The notes below the pieces were generated by a model. It was not told the DNA's origin. It was given only the letters and a program-made list of their open reading frames with translations, and did no database searches. Below, piece by piece: positions 1-7,526 of a DNA stretch of 36,974 bases (its first letter is position 1; each line of letters begins with the position of its first letter). This DNA is from Deferribacteraceae bacterium (lineage in GTDB: Bacteria; Chrysiogenota; Deferribacteres; Deferribacterales; JAISNW01), in assembly GCA_031256375.1 (NCBI GenBank), contig JAIRQX010000095.1:1-36974 (forward strand), read 5' to 3'. A program made the position numbers and the translations under genes.

Positions 1-466
1 TAGAACATAATAAAAATCAGGATGACTGTCTTTTAGCTTCTGTATTCCTGATACACTGAATTTCTCGCTACCTTTAGGAAGATTTTCACCCATTTCAAGA
101 TACATTGATTTAATTTCCCGCTTGATAGAAGATATCTTGTCTGTTGTACTGTGACGATATCTCAGTAATTTGCGAAATATCTCTTCTTCTCTGGTGGGAA
201 CGCCTATAGGCGCAAGCATATCTTTTAATGCGTACTCTGCAAGGACCAGATTCGTAAACTATCGAATGGTAATCCAAATCCATGCTTAATAACATGGATA
301 TAAGGGATTGATTATCTGATGGCATTGTCCATTCACAATAATCACCAGTTAAAGAGTAAATACAAATAGAATAACTCATCTTGTGAACATCCACACCGAT
401 GGACACCGGTTGGTCGTGATTCTGTGATACAAAACGCTCAAGTTTGGTGATATAATTTTTTGCCAT
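1..466 (-). pseudogene. IS110 family transposase, internally deleted and cut by the window edge
   Basis: The minus-strand frame from 466 opens with the IS110-type DEDD N-terminus (VSIGVDVHKMSYSICIYSL) and reaches the conserved YESGP motif near 250. There the reading shifts by one frame. From about 245 down to base 1 the other frame reads EYALKDMLAPIGVPTREEE and continues as the usual helical part (LLRYRHSTTDKISSIKREIK). IS110 proteins normally have some 35-40 residues between ESGP and this point, carrying the DRxD part of the catalytic centre; here they are missing. The copy is therefore inactivated by an internal deletion plus frameshift. A GAGG ribosome binding site precedes the ATG at 466. 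The C-terminal serine domain lies outside the window. Confidence 0.88.
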
Positions 467-556
467 ATTGCCCTCGTTTGGTTTTTTACCAGTAATACTC
501 GCATTCGTGCTTGAGGGCTACATGGTATTTCATAAAATTACCCAATAGCCTTCGAT

Positions 557-1162
557 ATGCTAAAAGCAAGAGTGGGGGTGCAGAAAATGTACAAAATACG
601 GGAGAAATTTGAAGAGATAGATGATTTGCGTCATCAAGGTTATGTAGAACATAAACTTTCAGATGTATTGATAATCGTGATGTGTGCAATACTTTGTGGT
701 CTTGACGAGCTTGGCGACATCCTATTGTTTGCTCAAAACAAGCTAAATTTTTAACAGAACATTTTGGAATTGATAAAATCCCGTCTAAACCGACATTGAA
801 TCGTATTTTAAATGATGTTAAGTTGTTTTTATCGGATAAATATAGCAACGCAATGCTTGAAACTCACAGCACATTGGAGAAGAATGCGGGGCGCATAGAG
901 GAGCGTATTTGCCGTAAAATCAAGGATATATCATGGTTAAATGGACGCCAAGAATGGTCTGTTAGATGTAGTTTTTTCAGAGGATGAATGTAAAATATTA
1001 TCCGAAAATGGTCATAAAACATTAAACTCATTTCGGAAACTTGCCTTATTGATTCATAAGAGATTTATTTCTGAACATCAAAAAAAGTCAACTGTAAAGG
1101 CTCATTTACTCTCTTGCTTGCTGAATGAAACCTTACTTGCCCAGATTTGCAAAAATTTATGA
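557..1162 (+). pseudogene. ISAs1 family transposase remnant with several deletions
   Basis: Three pieces in shifting frames resemble one ISAs1 (H-repeat associated) transposase. Piece 1 (from 587, after a GGGGG-rich ribosome binding site) carries the N-terminal helper domain: FEEIDDLRHQGYVEHKLSDV and CAILCGLDELGDIL. After a frameshift near 745, piece 2 continues with LTEHFGIDKIPSKPTLNRIL and then jumps to THSTLEKNAGRIEERI, so the segment with the first catalytic aspartates is gone. Piece 3 begins near 950 (LLDVVFSEDECKILSENGHK) and ends at the stop at 1162; the region between WLNGRQEWS and LLDVVF is also lost. At least two internal deletions make it non-functional. It lies head to head with the IS110 remnant, marking an old insertion hot spot. 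Confidence 0.88.
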
Positions 1163-1181
1163 AACGGGCATGGATTATTTC

Positions 1182-1211
1182 TTGACAAATATTGCTTAAA
1201 TATAGCACAAT
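1182..1211 (+). promoter_or_regulatory. Probable sigma70 promoter of the ferredoxin gene
   Basis: A perfect -35 TTGACA (1182-1187) is followed after 18 bases by CACAAT (1206-1211), a weaker -10. It lies 60 bases before the ferredoxin start and just after the transposase remnant, so the ferredoxin probably has its own promoter. Confidence 0.5.
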
Positions 1212-1270
1212 GTCATGGTATTAGCAGTGTCTGGTTTAGCATTCTAATATAAAATGAAGGAGTATAATTT

Positions 1271-1441
1271 ATGGCTTATTTTATCAATGAAGATTGTATA
1301 AATTGCGGTAGCTGTGAAGATATCTGCCCAAACGGCGCCATTTCATCCGGAGATGACCAATACGAAATTGACGCTGAGCAGTGTACCGATTGCGGTTCAT
1401 GTTGTGATGTCTGCCCTGTGGACGCTATTCATCCTAAATAG
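1271..1441 (+). CDS. Small 2[4Fe-4S] ferredoxin
   Basis: A 56-residue protein with two CxxCxxCxxxC-type clusters: C9-C12-C15-C19-P and C38-C41-C44-C48-P, with an extra cysteine at C45. This is the clostridial-type bacterial ferredoxin fold, a soluble low-potential electron carrier. AAGGAG at 1256-1261 precedes the ATG at good spacing. It stands alone between the insertion-sequence remnants and the convergent rubrerythrin gene, whose stop is 47 bases away. Its partner enzyme cannot be read from context; supplying electrons to the rubrerythrin next door is possible but unproven. Confidence 0.93.
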   Translation: MAYFINEDCINCGSCEDICPNGAISSGDDQYEIDAEQCTDCGSCCDVCPVDAIHPK

Positions 1442-1488
1442 AAGTCCCTTGTTTGGCTTTATAGTATTTTAACGTTATACGCCTGATA

Positions 1489-2097
1489 TTAATAATTTGT
1501 GGCGTAAATGCTAAAATATCCCTGCGGGTGGTCGCATACAGGGCACATAGCCGGTGCGGAGGCATTATTATGCACATATCCGCACTTGGCGCATACCCAC
1601 TTGGCGCACACCCGTTCCTCGGGCGCGTTTTTCTTGAAAAATGTCTCTTTTTCAACATCGGCTGCAAGTTTAAGGTAGCGTTTCTCGTGTTGTGTTTCTA
1701 TCTCGGCTACTTTACGAAAATGGAAGGCTATTTCGGGAAACCCTTCTTTTTCCGCTTCGTCTGCAAAGGCAATATAAACTACCGAGGATTCTTCGTGTTC
1801 TCCTGCGGCGGCAGCTTTAAGGTTTGTAAGCGTATCACCCAAAACAACCGGATAATCAGCGTTAACATTTACTGATATACAATTGTTTCGCCCCAATGAC
1901 TTAACTATATGCTCATAAAAAACATTAGCGTGTACACGCTCGTTATCGGCAGTTTCCAGAAAAATGCGTTCTATCTGAGAGTACCCTTCATTGGCGGCGA
2001 CGCCGGCAAACATAGCGTATCTGTTGCGCGCCTGAGACTCACCGGCAAATGCCTTCATTAAATTATGAATAGTTTTTGTACCTTTCAGATCCGGCAT
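1489..2097 (-). CDS. rbr: Rubrerythrin (diiron peroxidase with C-terminal rubredoxin domain)
   Basis: A 202-residue cytoplasmic protein. The N-terminal ferritin-like diiron domain (about 1-145) has AFAGESQARNRYAMF, the first ExxH (ETADNERVH) and the second (EIETQHEKRYL). The C-terminal rubredoxin domain has CAKCGYVH and CPVCDHP for the Fe(Cys)4 site. The family reduces hydrogen peroxide with electrons passed through the rubredoxin iron, a typical oxidative-stress defence of anaerobes. An AAGGAGG ribosome binding site sits just before the ATG. The promoter lies inside a long palindrome (2108-2150) shared with the divergent CHAD gene, so expression is probably under a repressor. A second, reverse-order rubrerythrin is encoded at 28386-29555. 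Confidence 0.96.
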   Translation of the reverse strand: MPDLKGTKTIHNLMKAFAGESQARNRYAMFAGVAANEGYSQIERIFLETADNERVHANVFYEHIVKSLGRNNCISVNVNADYPVVLGDTLTNLKAAAAGEHEESSVVYIAFADEAEKEGFPEIAFHFRKVAEIETQHEKRYLKLAADVEKETFFKKNAPEERVCAKWVCAKCGYVHNNASAPAMCPVCDHPQGYFSIYATNY

Positions 2098-2107
2098 AAC
2101 AGCCTCC

Positions 2108-2150
2108 TTGACTTTTTATACTATTCTATTTGAATAATATAAAAAGTCAA
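2108..2150. promoter_or_regulatory. 43-bp hyphenated palindrome overlapping the rubrerythrin promoter
   Basis: Arms at 2108-2126 and 2132-2150 are reverse complements over 19 bases with one mismatch (2121/2137), around a 5-base centre. On the minus strand TTGACT (2150-2145) and TAGAAT (2128-2123), 16 bases apart, make a good promoter for rubrerythrin. The outer end of the other arm puts the same TTGACT on the plus strand, facing the CHAD gene at 2186, although a plus-strand -10 is less clear. The symmetry and position suggest an operator for a dimeric regulator; a PerR/Fur-type peroxide or metal sensor is a guess. Confidence 0.65.
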
Positions 2151-2185
2151 CTTGTCATAAACCGTTCTATACAGTATATTTCATT

Positions 2186-3598
2186 GTGAATATTAATAAC
2201 GCAATATGGCTGTATTCTGAGAAACCGCTAAATTCCGCCACATTCAGGCATCTCCCGGTTTATTGCACAAAAGCCGGAAAATTCATCTATGAGCGCTTTA
2301 TCCTTTTTGATACTTACGATCTTGAGCTGAACAAATACGGAATAATCCTGTTCTGCAAAAAAACGGATATAAACCGTTTGTATCTTAATAAACTTTCTGA
2401 ACGTCATACGGCGCTTTTGCCTAAAAAACACAAAATTCCGTTCACAGCGGATATACTGAAGGAATCCGTTCTGAAAAAAACCGTTTCAGACGCCATAAAC
2501 TCGCGCCCGCTTCTGGCTGTCCAGTCTGTTACGCTTCTGGTAAAAACATTCAGCATTGTACACGGGGAAACTGGAGAAACAGTTAATGTCACTGAAAAAC
2601 GCTCATCTAACAGTAAGAACGGCTGTTATTACGAACTTACCCCTCCGGATTCACATATAACCGGTTTGGTTGCCCCCGCTCTCCTTGAGGCAGGTTTTAG
2701 CTATATCACACCTGCTGGCTATATGCGTTTCTTTCTCAATAAAAACTCTGTTGTAAAAAGATTTTTTACATCTTTTTCCATTGACAGCGTATCTGATCTG
2801 AAAATAACGCTGAAACAGCTTATGAATAGAGCTGCCGCAGCGCTGGAATTGACATTTGTTCATAACGATCCGAAAAGCGTACACGATATGAGAGTTTTTC
2901 TGAGAGTAATGATCTCTTTGATTTTTCAGAAACCTTTATTATATAAAACCGGATATACGGCGTATTATAAAAAAATATTTAAAAAACTTCGGAAACTTAC
3001 ATCTCCCATCAGAGACGGGGATGTATTTCTGAAGCGACTTAATCACCCTTCAATTAAAGAATACTCAAGGGAGCTTAGGGAAAAACTTTTGCACAGACGG
3101 TTGGAACTGCTGGAAGAACTCAAAAGCTACTGTGAAAACAATGACATTCATTCCGTATTAACAGATGAAAATGCTTTTTCTGATAACACTTCCGCGTATG
3201 CGGATAATTTAAACCTTTTTGTTACCGCGCGTCTGAGAAAAATACTTTCTTCCCTTAAAAAATTAAATGAAAAAACAAACGGCAAACTGCGCGGCGAACG
3301 TGGGCATAAAATACGCATTATTATAAAGAATCTGCGCTATCATTTAGAATTTTTCCCCTGCTCAGGGTTTGAAGAGATCAACAGTGAGCTTACAGAAACA
3401 CTTAAAGATATCCAGTCTGTGTTGGGACGGCTCAGCGACCGCTGCGCGCAAAAAAAGATACTTAACAATCTGGGAGCTGCAAAAACTGATAAGAGAGTTC
3501 TCCATGAAAAACTTGACAAAAAAGAGATTAAATCGGCGTATAACGCCATAGAACGGTTAATAAGGAACTGCCTATGCAGGATAGCGACCCTGGACTGA
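2186..3598 (+). CDS. CYTH-like/CHAD domain protein
   Basis: A 470-residue protein starting at GTG with no clear ribosome binding site. The C-terminal half (about 200-465) is a CHAD domain: helical, basic, with SVHDMRVFLRV (H233, R237), SPIRDGDV (about 273-280) and HKIRIIIKNLRYHLEFF (H374), the conserved histidine/arginine helices that bind polyphosphate in this family. The N-terminal part (about 35-175) looks like a worn CYTH (triphosphate tunnel) domain: FDTYDLELNKYGIILFCKK and a late YYELTPP strand. The ExExK motif that opens active CYTH enzymes is absent, so triphosphatase activity is doubtful. Its 3' end overlaps the next gene by 25 bases, implying translational coupling. No polyphosphate kinase is nearby. 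CHAD assignment is firm; CYTH is an inference. Confidence 0.85.
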   Translation: MNINNAIWLYSEKPLNSATFRHLPVYCTKAGKFIYERFILFDTYDLELNKYGIILFCKKTDINRLYLNKLSERHTALLPKKHKIPFTADILKESVLKKTVSDAINSRPLLAVQSVTLLVKTFSIVHGETGETVNVTEKRSSNSKNGCYYELTPPDSHITGLVAPALLEAGFSYITPAGYMRFFLNKNSVVKRFFTSFSIDSVSDLKITLKQLMNRAAAALELTFVHNDPKSVHDMRVFLRVMISLIFQKPLLYKTGYTAYYKKIFKKLRKLTSPIRDGDVFLKRLNHPSIKEYSRELREKLLHRRLELLEELKSYCENNDIHSVLTDENAFSDNTSAYADNLNLFVTARLRKILSSLKKLNEKTNGKLRGERGHKIRIIIKNLRYHLEFFPCSGFEEINSELTETLKDIQSVLGRLSDRCAQKKILNNLGAAKTDKRVLHEKLDKKEIKSAYNAIERLIRNCLCRIATLD

Positions 3599-5466
3599 CC
3601 CTGCTTGAACGCTTGGCAAAAGCCGGAATACAGATAATTGCCGCCGCAAAACTACCTGAGGAGACCCAGCCAGATCCCTCTCAGCCGGAAGATAAAACTT
3701 GCTTTTTTACCGTGCGCGGCCGAAAGGTTTATCTTGAGTTGCCTAAAAGCGCGGTTTTATGTACATCCGTACCGTATTATCGCGGTAACCGCGGGTTTTT
3801 TCATATTAAGGAAGGAGACGGAGAGTGTATCCTTTTGAAAAGCTGTTACGATGACTTCATAAGGATTGTTAAAAAAGGGATAACCCTCTCAAATGAATCG
3901 TTAAACGGCATTTCCCGCACACTGTCGCAGATTGAAGGTTTGCTGGAAGGGCTTTTTGAAGTAGTTTTCTTCAATTCAGACGGGCAAACATTTATCTTTG
4001 AAGTGAACAAAGCGGAACCGCAATACCAAGACGGATTATTCAGAGATCCTTTGATTCCGCGCCCCCTGACTGCAACGGAATACTGCGATTCTATGTCAGA
4101 TTTGATCCCTGACAAATCACTTTTTTCCCGCTCAATGCTTCAAATAATATTTCCCGAACAGGTATCTTTTTTTATGGTCTCGCTGTTTAAAAAATACTCT
4201 GAAATCCTGAATCCGTTTTTTCTCTTTTTTGACGCAAAAGTGGATTCTCCCTCTGTAAAATGTATAGATTTCAGACCTTATGTAAATATAACCGCTCTTT
4301 TGCGAGGTTTCAGTGAGATTAAGTCAGACAGAAAACTGTTCTGCAGCTTTTATATGCCGTGGCAGAAAATATTTTCCGGCGACAAACCGAAAAAAGCGGA
4401 GCTTTTTATAAGCAAGCGAATATCCGTCTGCGATATAGAAAGTTTTATGGATGAAGTTGAGAAAGAGTATCTTAAAAAAGATTCTTACAATTTGTATGAA
4501 GCGGACTATTTTGATCCTGTCATAAAAATGTCTATGATGGCTATGATTCTGAACTTTATTTTTCAGGAACAATTTGCTTACTTTGCAGATTATGTAAAAG
4601 CGGCGCGTGAAGATGCGCTCCGGTGGATATATAAGACCCGCGGGAACTCATTTTTCATAAAAGGGGAAAAACTGACGCTACCTGTCTATTTTGATTTAGC
4701 AACAGCTCCGGAAGAGGTTCAATTTTTCCCTTACGCGGCTGCATCGGATAAAGACGTTATTTTCCCGCATCTTTCTGCATTTTCTCGCTGGCGCCGCAAA
4801 AAAAAGGCGTTTAAACTACTGGATTCATTGCACAAAATACTTGATCTGCGGGACAGACTTCTTAAAAACGCTGCCGATTATCACTCAAAAACAAGAAAAT
4901 ATATCCTTGACAGCGCCAATTATATGGTTAACAGGGGAAAATTCCAAAATGACCGGCAGGTGTTTCTGTTTGATGTTGCCGATTTGCGCCGGATTACAAA
5001 TGACACATTTTATACAAGTCTTGCGCCGATGTTGGAGTATAAAGAAAGTTTGCTACGCCGTTCCGCCGCTCAGATTATGCCTTATGAGATATATGAAGTA
5101 GATATCCCTTATGCGGGAATGATTGCTGAGGATCAATACTTTAAGAGCGGCGCAGAAAAAAGTTATAAATGCGAAAGTTATAATACAGCGGACATAACCG
5201 GCGAAGCGTTTGCTTTTGACGCCTATGTGACAGACGGTGCGGTCAGCGGAGAAAAAATATACTGTTCCCGCGCTATACCCTTAGCCTCCGTGGCAAAACT
5301 TAATAAACCGCAGGCGGTCATAACTGATATAGCCCCCGCTTTTTCTTATATTACTGAATATTGCCTCATCAATGATATCCCGCTCTATTTCGGAATCCGT
5401 TATTGCGACCTTTTACTTGCCGGAAAAAAGGTAAAGCTAGGGAAAAATAAAGCGGAATCGCTATAG
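3574..5466 (+). CDS. PEP synthase-like protein lacking the phospho-histidine; probable pseudoenzyme
   Basis: A 630-residue protein with no standard name. Parts line up with the PEP synthase/rifampin phosphotransferase family. Residues 123-149 (LLEGLFEVVFFNSDGQTFIF) resemble the last ATP-grasp strands, and 180-245 (IFPEQVSFFMVSLF, then FRPYVNITALLR) the central linker. Residues about 440-530 match the helical segment before the swivelling domain, and 547-620 the PEP-utiliser mobile domain. In that domain the usual GGxxSHxAIVARE is APAFSYITEYCLIN (587-600): the catalytic His falls at Tyr592, the downstream Arg-Glu is also lost, and INDIPLYFG keeps the frame of the motif. The ATP-binding core is largely missing from the short N-terminus. 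AAGGA lies before the ATG, inside the CHAD gene. The stop codon lies in a copy of a repeat end (5462-5472). Confidence 0.6.
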   Translation: MQDSDPGLTLLERLAKAGIQIIAAAKLPEETQPDPSQPEDKTCFFTVRGRKVYLELPKSAVLCTSVPYYRGNRGFFHIKEGDGECILLKSCYDDFIRIVKKGITLSNESLNGISRTLSQIEGLLEGLFEVVFFNSDGQTFIFEVNKAEPQYQDGLFRDPLIPRPLTATEYCDSMSDLIPDKSLFSRSMLQIIFPEQVSFFMVSLFKKYSEILNPFFLFFDAKVDSPSVKCIDFRPYVNITALLRGFSEIKSDRKLFCSFYMPWQKIFSGDKPKKAELFISKRISVCDIESFMDEVEKEYLKKDSYNLYEADYFDPVIKMSMMAMILNFIFQEQFAYFADYVKAAREDALRWIYKTRGNSFFIKGEKLTLPVYFDLATAPEEVQFFPYAAASDKDVIFPHLSAFSRWRRKKKAFKLLDSLHKILDLRDRLLKNAADYHSKTRKYILDSANYMVNRGKFQNDRQVFLFDVADLRRITNDTFYTSLAPMLEYKESLLRRSAAQIMPYEIYEVDIPYAGMIAEDQYFKSGAEKSYKCESYNTADITGEAFAFDAYVTDGAVSGEKIYCSRAIPLASVAKLNKPQAVITDIAPAFSYITEYCLINDIPLYFGIRYCDLLLAGKKVKLGKNKAESL

Positions 5467-5472
5467 CAGTTC
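5462..5472 (+). repeat. Solo end of the MITE-like repeat
   Basis: These 11 bases (TATAGCAGTTC) equal the left terminus of the repeat at 17628-17764, but no repeat body follows. The TAG in it is the stop codon of the PEP synthase-like gene, exactly as the same motif ends hisA. Confidence 0.45.
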
Positions 5473-5485
5473 TTAAATAAGAAAC

Positions 5486-5505
5486 GGGCGCAGTAAGCTG
5501 CGCCC
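5486..5505. terminator. Intrinsic terminator between convergent genes
   Basis: A perfect 8-bp GC stem (GGGCGCAG / CTGCGCCC) with a 4-base loop. On the minus strand it is followed by GTTTCTTATTT, a U-rich tract fitting termination of the lipoprotein gene that stops at 5533. It may also stop plus-strand transcription from 5466, although no T run follows on that side. Confidence 0.75.
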
Positions 5506-5532
5506 TGAACTAAAACCAGTCAACCTGACGGT

Positions 5533-6105
5533 TTATTTCGGGAACTCTTTGTTAATAGCTGAGGAAAGCTCATCCTGAGCTTTTTGAGCCTGAAACTGCT
5601 GCCACAAAGCTTTTTCATCTTTATAGCTTGAGTTAACGGATTGTTTCACCGCCGCCTGTACAGCAGCAGAATCGGCAGCTACCAAAATATGAAGCTCGCT
5701 GCATGGTGATGTCCAGCTTGCTTTCTGTACGGTACCTTCCAGCGTTTGGCTTGCAACCTGCTGGGATACTGATGCGGTTACCTTGTCAACAACTGCGTCA
5801 TTGCCTATGCCGGTAACTTGAGTAAAGTCTTTCAGCATATTGTTGACCTTTACGCTTATAGATCTAGCCATTTCGTCTCTTGCATTACCCATTGCCGCTG
5901 TACGGGCAAACGACAAACCTGCCGCCGTGATTTTTGAGGAACCGGCTGCTGAAAAACCGCCTTCCGCGCCTCCGTTCATAACCCAATCCGGAGCGCCGAC
6001 AAGACACTGGTTAACAGGCGCGGAAGGAGCTGAAGTTGTGCCCGATCCACCGCAACCCACTGCGACAAATGCCACAATAACAATCAAAATAAGAACTTTT
6101 TTCAT
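5533..6105 (-). CDS. LPP20-like lipoprotein
   Basis: A 190-residue protein with a lipoprotein signal: MKKVLILIVIVAFVAVGC, lipobox AVGC, lipidated Cys18. After a Ser/Ala/Pro linker come APDWVMNGG and a region like the LPP20/LPOA family (FARTAAMGNARDEMARSISVKV), with alternating helix and strand. The family is found in outer membranes of Campylobacterota and other anaerobic Gram-negatives; its biochemical role is poorly known. GGAGA precedes the ATG, and a strong promoter (6133-6161) and a terminator (5486-5505) bracket it, so it is a single-gene unit. Confidence 0.75.
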   Translation of the reverse strand: MKKVLILIVIVAFVAVGCGGSGTTSAPSAPVNQCLVGAPDWVMNGGAEGGFSAAGSSKITAAGLSFARTAAMGNARDEMARSISVKVNNMLKDFTQVTGIGNDAVVDKVTASVSQQVASQTLEGTVQKASWTSPCSELHILVAADSAAVQAAVKQSVNSSYKDEKALWQQFQAQKAQDELSSAINKEFPK

Positions 6106-6132
6106 AAATTGTCTCCTATAAGAATTACTGGA

Positions 6133-6161
6133 ATTCTATCAAAGTTATATTGATATGTCAA
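6133..6161 (-). promoter_or_regulatory. Sigma70 promoter of the LPP20-like gene
   Basis: On the minus strand TTGACA (6161-6156), a 17-base spacer and TAGAAT (6138-6133). This near-consensus promoter lies 28 bases before the start codon. Confidence 0.8.
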
Positions 6162-6168
6162 TAAGTAA

Positions 6169-7095
6169 CTATTTTATATCAGTAACAATAAAAATGGTCG
6201 TCAGGTTACCGTTTATTGTTCTTTCTAAAGTGTCAAACACCACGTTTGCCATTCCGCCTTTTTTTAGCGTCTGAACTTTTGGAAGCGCTTTTGTGGAAAC
6301 GATGAACGCCTGTTCCCCTTTCCCGATGTCAAAATAAGCGATTTCTCCGTCTATTGCAATATATTGTCCGATTCTTGTGGTGGTAGCAATCTTTTTGTCG
6401 GGAACTGCCGCCGCCGGTAAAGGAACTGCCGCAGGAGCGGGAGCAATTGCAGTAACCGCTGATACGGGCGCCGCTGCGGGGGCTGACGCTGAAGATGCGG
6501 GAGCGTAGGTTTTCGTAGGTTCAGGATAACCTAAAAATCTGCCGTCAAGAACCAACGCGTAAAGAGCGTTTACATCTTTTTTCCCCTCTTTGGGCGGACA
6601 TGAATCGCATTTGTATTCTGTCACCCAGTAAGCTTTGCCATCGCCCAGAGGTCTGAAATGCACTTCAATGGAGCTATCCCTTTTGTATGCATAGTATTTG
6701 TAGTATTCAAGAATTTGACGTATCTTGTTTTTATCGCTTCCGGACATATCGCTGTCTCTCATACCGTAATCGTAAGCGATCTCATAAAGTGATTTTCTTA
6801 TAGCGGCGCACTGATCTTCGGTAAGGGTTTTGTAAGCGTCGCTTTTCATATATTTACCGATCGTATCCTGATCAAAAATCCCTTTGAACACAACGATTTT
6901 TGCACCTGAATTATCTGTAATAACACCCCATTTCGGTTTCATAAAGAAATCTTCAAAGGCTTTCCCCGTGTTTGTGATTGGGTATCCGGCTATCTGTGTG
7001 TTTTTAGCCAGATCAATTTCGCTCTGCTGAGCGTACCCGATGGCTGCTAACGCAATAACAATAAATAATGACATTATAATTAATTTTCGTAACAT
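6169..7095 (-). CDS. Exported protein of unknown function with Ala/Pro-rich linker
   Basis: The start is set at the ATG at 7095 because GGAGG lies 5 bases upstream; a TTG at 7107 would place the ribosome binding site inside the gene. The 308-residue product begins with a signal peptide (MLRKLIIMSLFIVIALAAIGYAQ, cleavage probably after GYA). The mature N-terminal domain (about 25-195) has an acidic/lysine-rich helical part and a CDSCPP motif that could form a disulfide in the periplasm. A low-complexity Ala/Pro/Ser linker (about 198-235) then leads to a C-terminal domain of about 70 residues with beta-strand character. I recognise no family. A promoter with a palindrome lies directly upstream (7119-7147). 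Confidence 0.8.
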   Translation of the reverse strand: MLRKLIIMSLFIVIALAAIGYAQQSEIDLAKNTQIAGYPITNTGKAFEDFFMKPKWGVITDNSGAKIVVFKGIFDQDTIGKYMKSDAYKTLTEDQCAAIRKSLYEIAYDYGMRDSDMSGSDKNKIRQILEYYKYYAYKRDSSIEVHFRPLGDGKAYWVTEYKCDSCPPKEGKKDVNALYALVLDGRFLGYPEPTKTYAPASSASAPAAAPVSAVTAIAPAPAAVPLPAAAVPDKKIATTTRIGQYIAIDGEIAYFDIGKGEQAFIVSTKALPKVQTLKKGGMANVVFDTLERTINGNLTTIFIVTDIK

Positions 7096-7118
7096 ATTAA
7101 CCTCCAATTTATTTACGG

Positions 7119-7147
7119 AAGATAACTTGTTATCTCAAGGGTGTCAA
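7119..7147 (-). promoter_or_regulatory. Promoter with palindrome in the spacer
   Basis: On the minus strand TTGACA (7147-7142), a 17-base spacer and TATCTT (7124-7119). A perfect palindrome AGATAAC-TT-GTTATCT (7120-7135) covers the -10 and half the spacer, a position suited to a repressor. It lies between rsfS and the exported-protein gene and would drive the latter separately. Confidence 0.6.
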
Positions 7148-7157
7148 GGTAAAAATG

Positions 7158-7493
7158 TCATACAATATGGCGCGCTCCGCCCCAGATAGCCTGCAAATCA
7201 TATATCTCACGCTCCTTTTTCTTCATGATGTGTATAATTACATCTCCGTAGTCAACACACGCCCATGTACCCAAATCGAGTCCTTCATAAGCAAGTGGGG
7301 CAATGTCTACTTTTTTCATCTCTTCTATTAACCCCCATGAAAGCGCTTTAACATGAGTATCCGCTTTGCCGGTTACAATCATAAGAAAATCGGTAATCGG
7401 AGATACCCCCCTTAAATCAAGGCAAACGATATCTTCTCCAAGCCTGTTTCCGGCAATGCTTATCATTTTATTTGCCATTTCGTAAGAATCCAT
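7158..7493 (-). CDS. rsfS: Ribosomal silencing factor RsfS
   Basis: A 111-residue protein with the family pattern: DIVCLDLRGVSPITDFLMIVTG, AYEGLDLGTWACVDYGDVIIHIM and REIYDLQAIWGGA. RsfS binds ribosomal protein L14 (uL14) and blocks joining of the subunits when nutrients are low. It follows nadD after 33 bases, a very common bacterial pair, with GAGG upstream of its ATG, so the two are probably cotranscribed. Confidence 0.96.
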   Translation of the reverse strand: MDSYEMANKMISIAGNRLGEDIVCLDLRGVSPITDFLMIVTGKADTHVKALSWGLIEEMKKVDIAPLAYEGLDLGTWACVDYGDVIIHIMKKKEREIYDLQAIWGGARHIV

Positions 7494-7526
7494 ATAATAA
7501 TCCTCGGTATATATTTGTAAAAAAGG

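Noticed and set aside
1528-1875. Plus-strand open frame opposite rubrerythrin
   Set aside because: It is antisense to a gene with clear diiron and rubredoxin motifs, and its translation has no recognisable domain.
6466-6530. Possible separate element in the Ala/Pro-coding stretch of the exported protein
   Set aside because: The low-complexity DNA is explained by an interdomain linker in one continuous frame; no frameshift or repeat boundary is seen.
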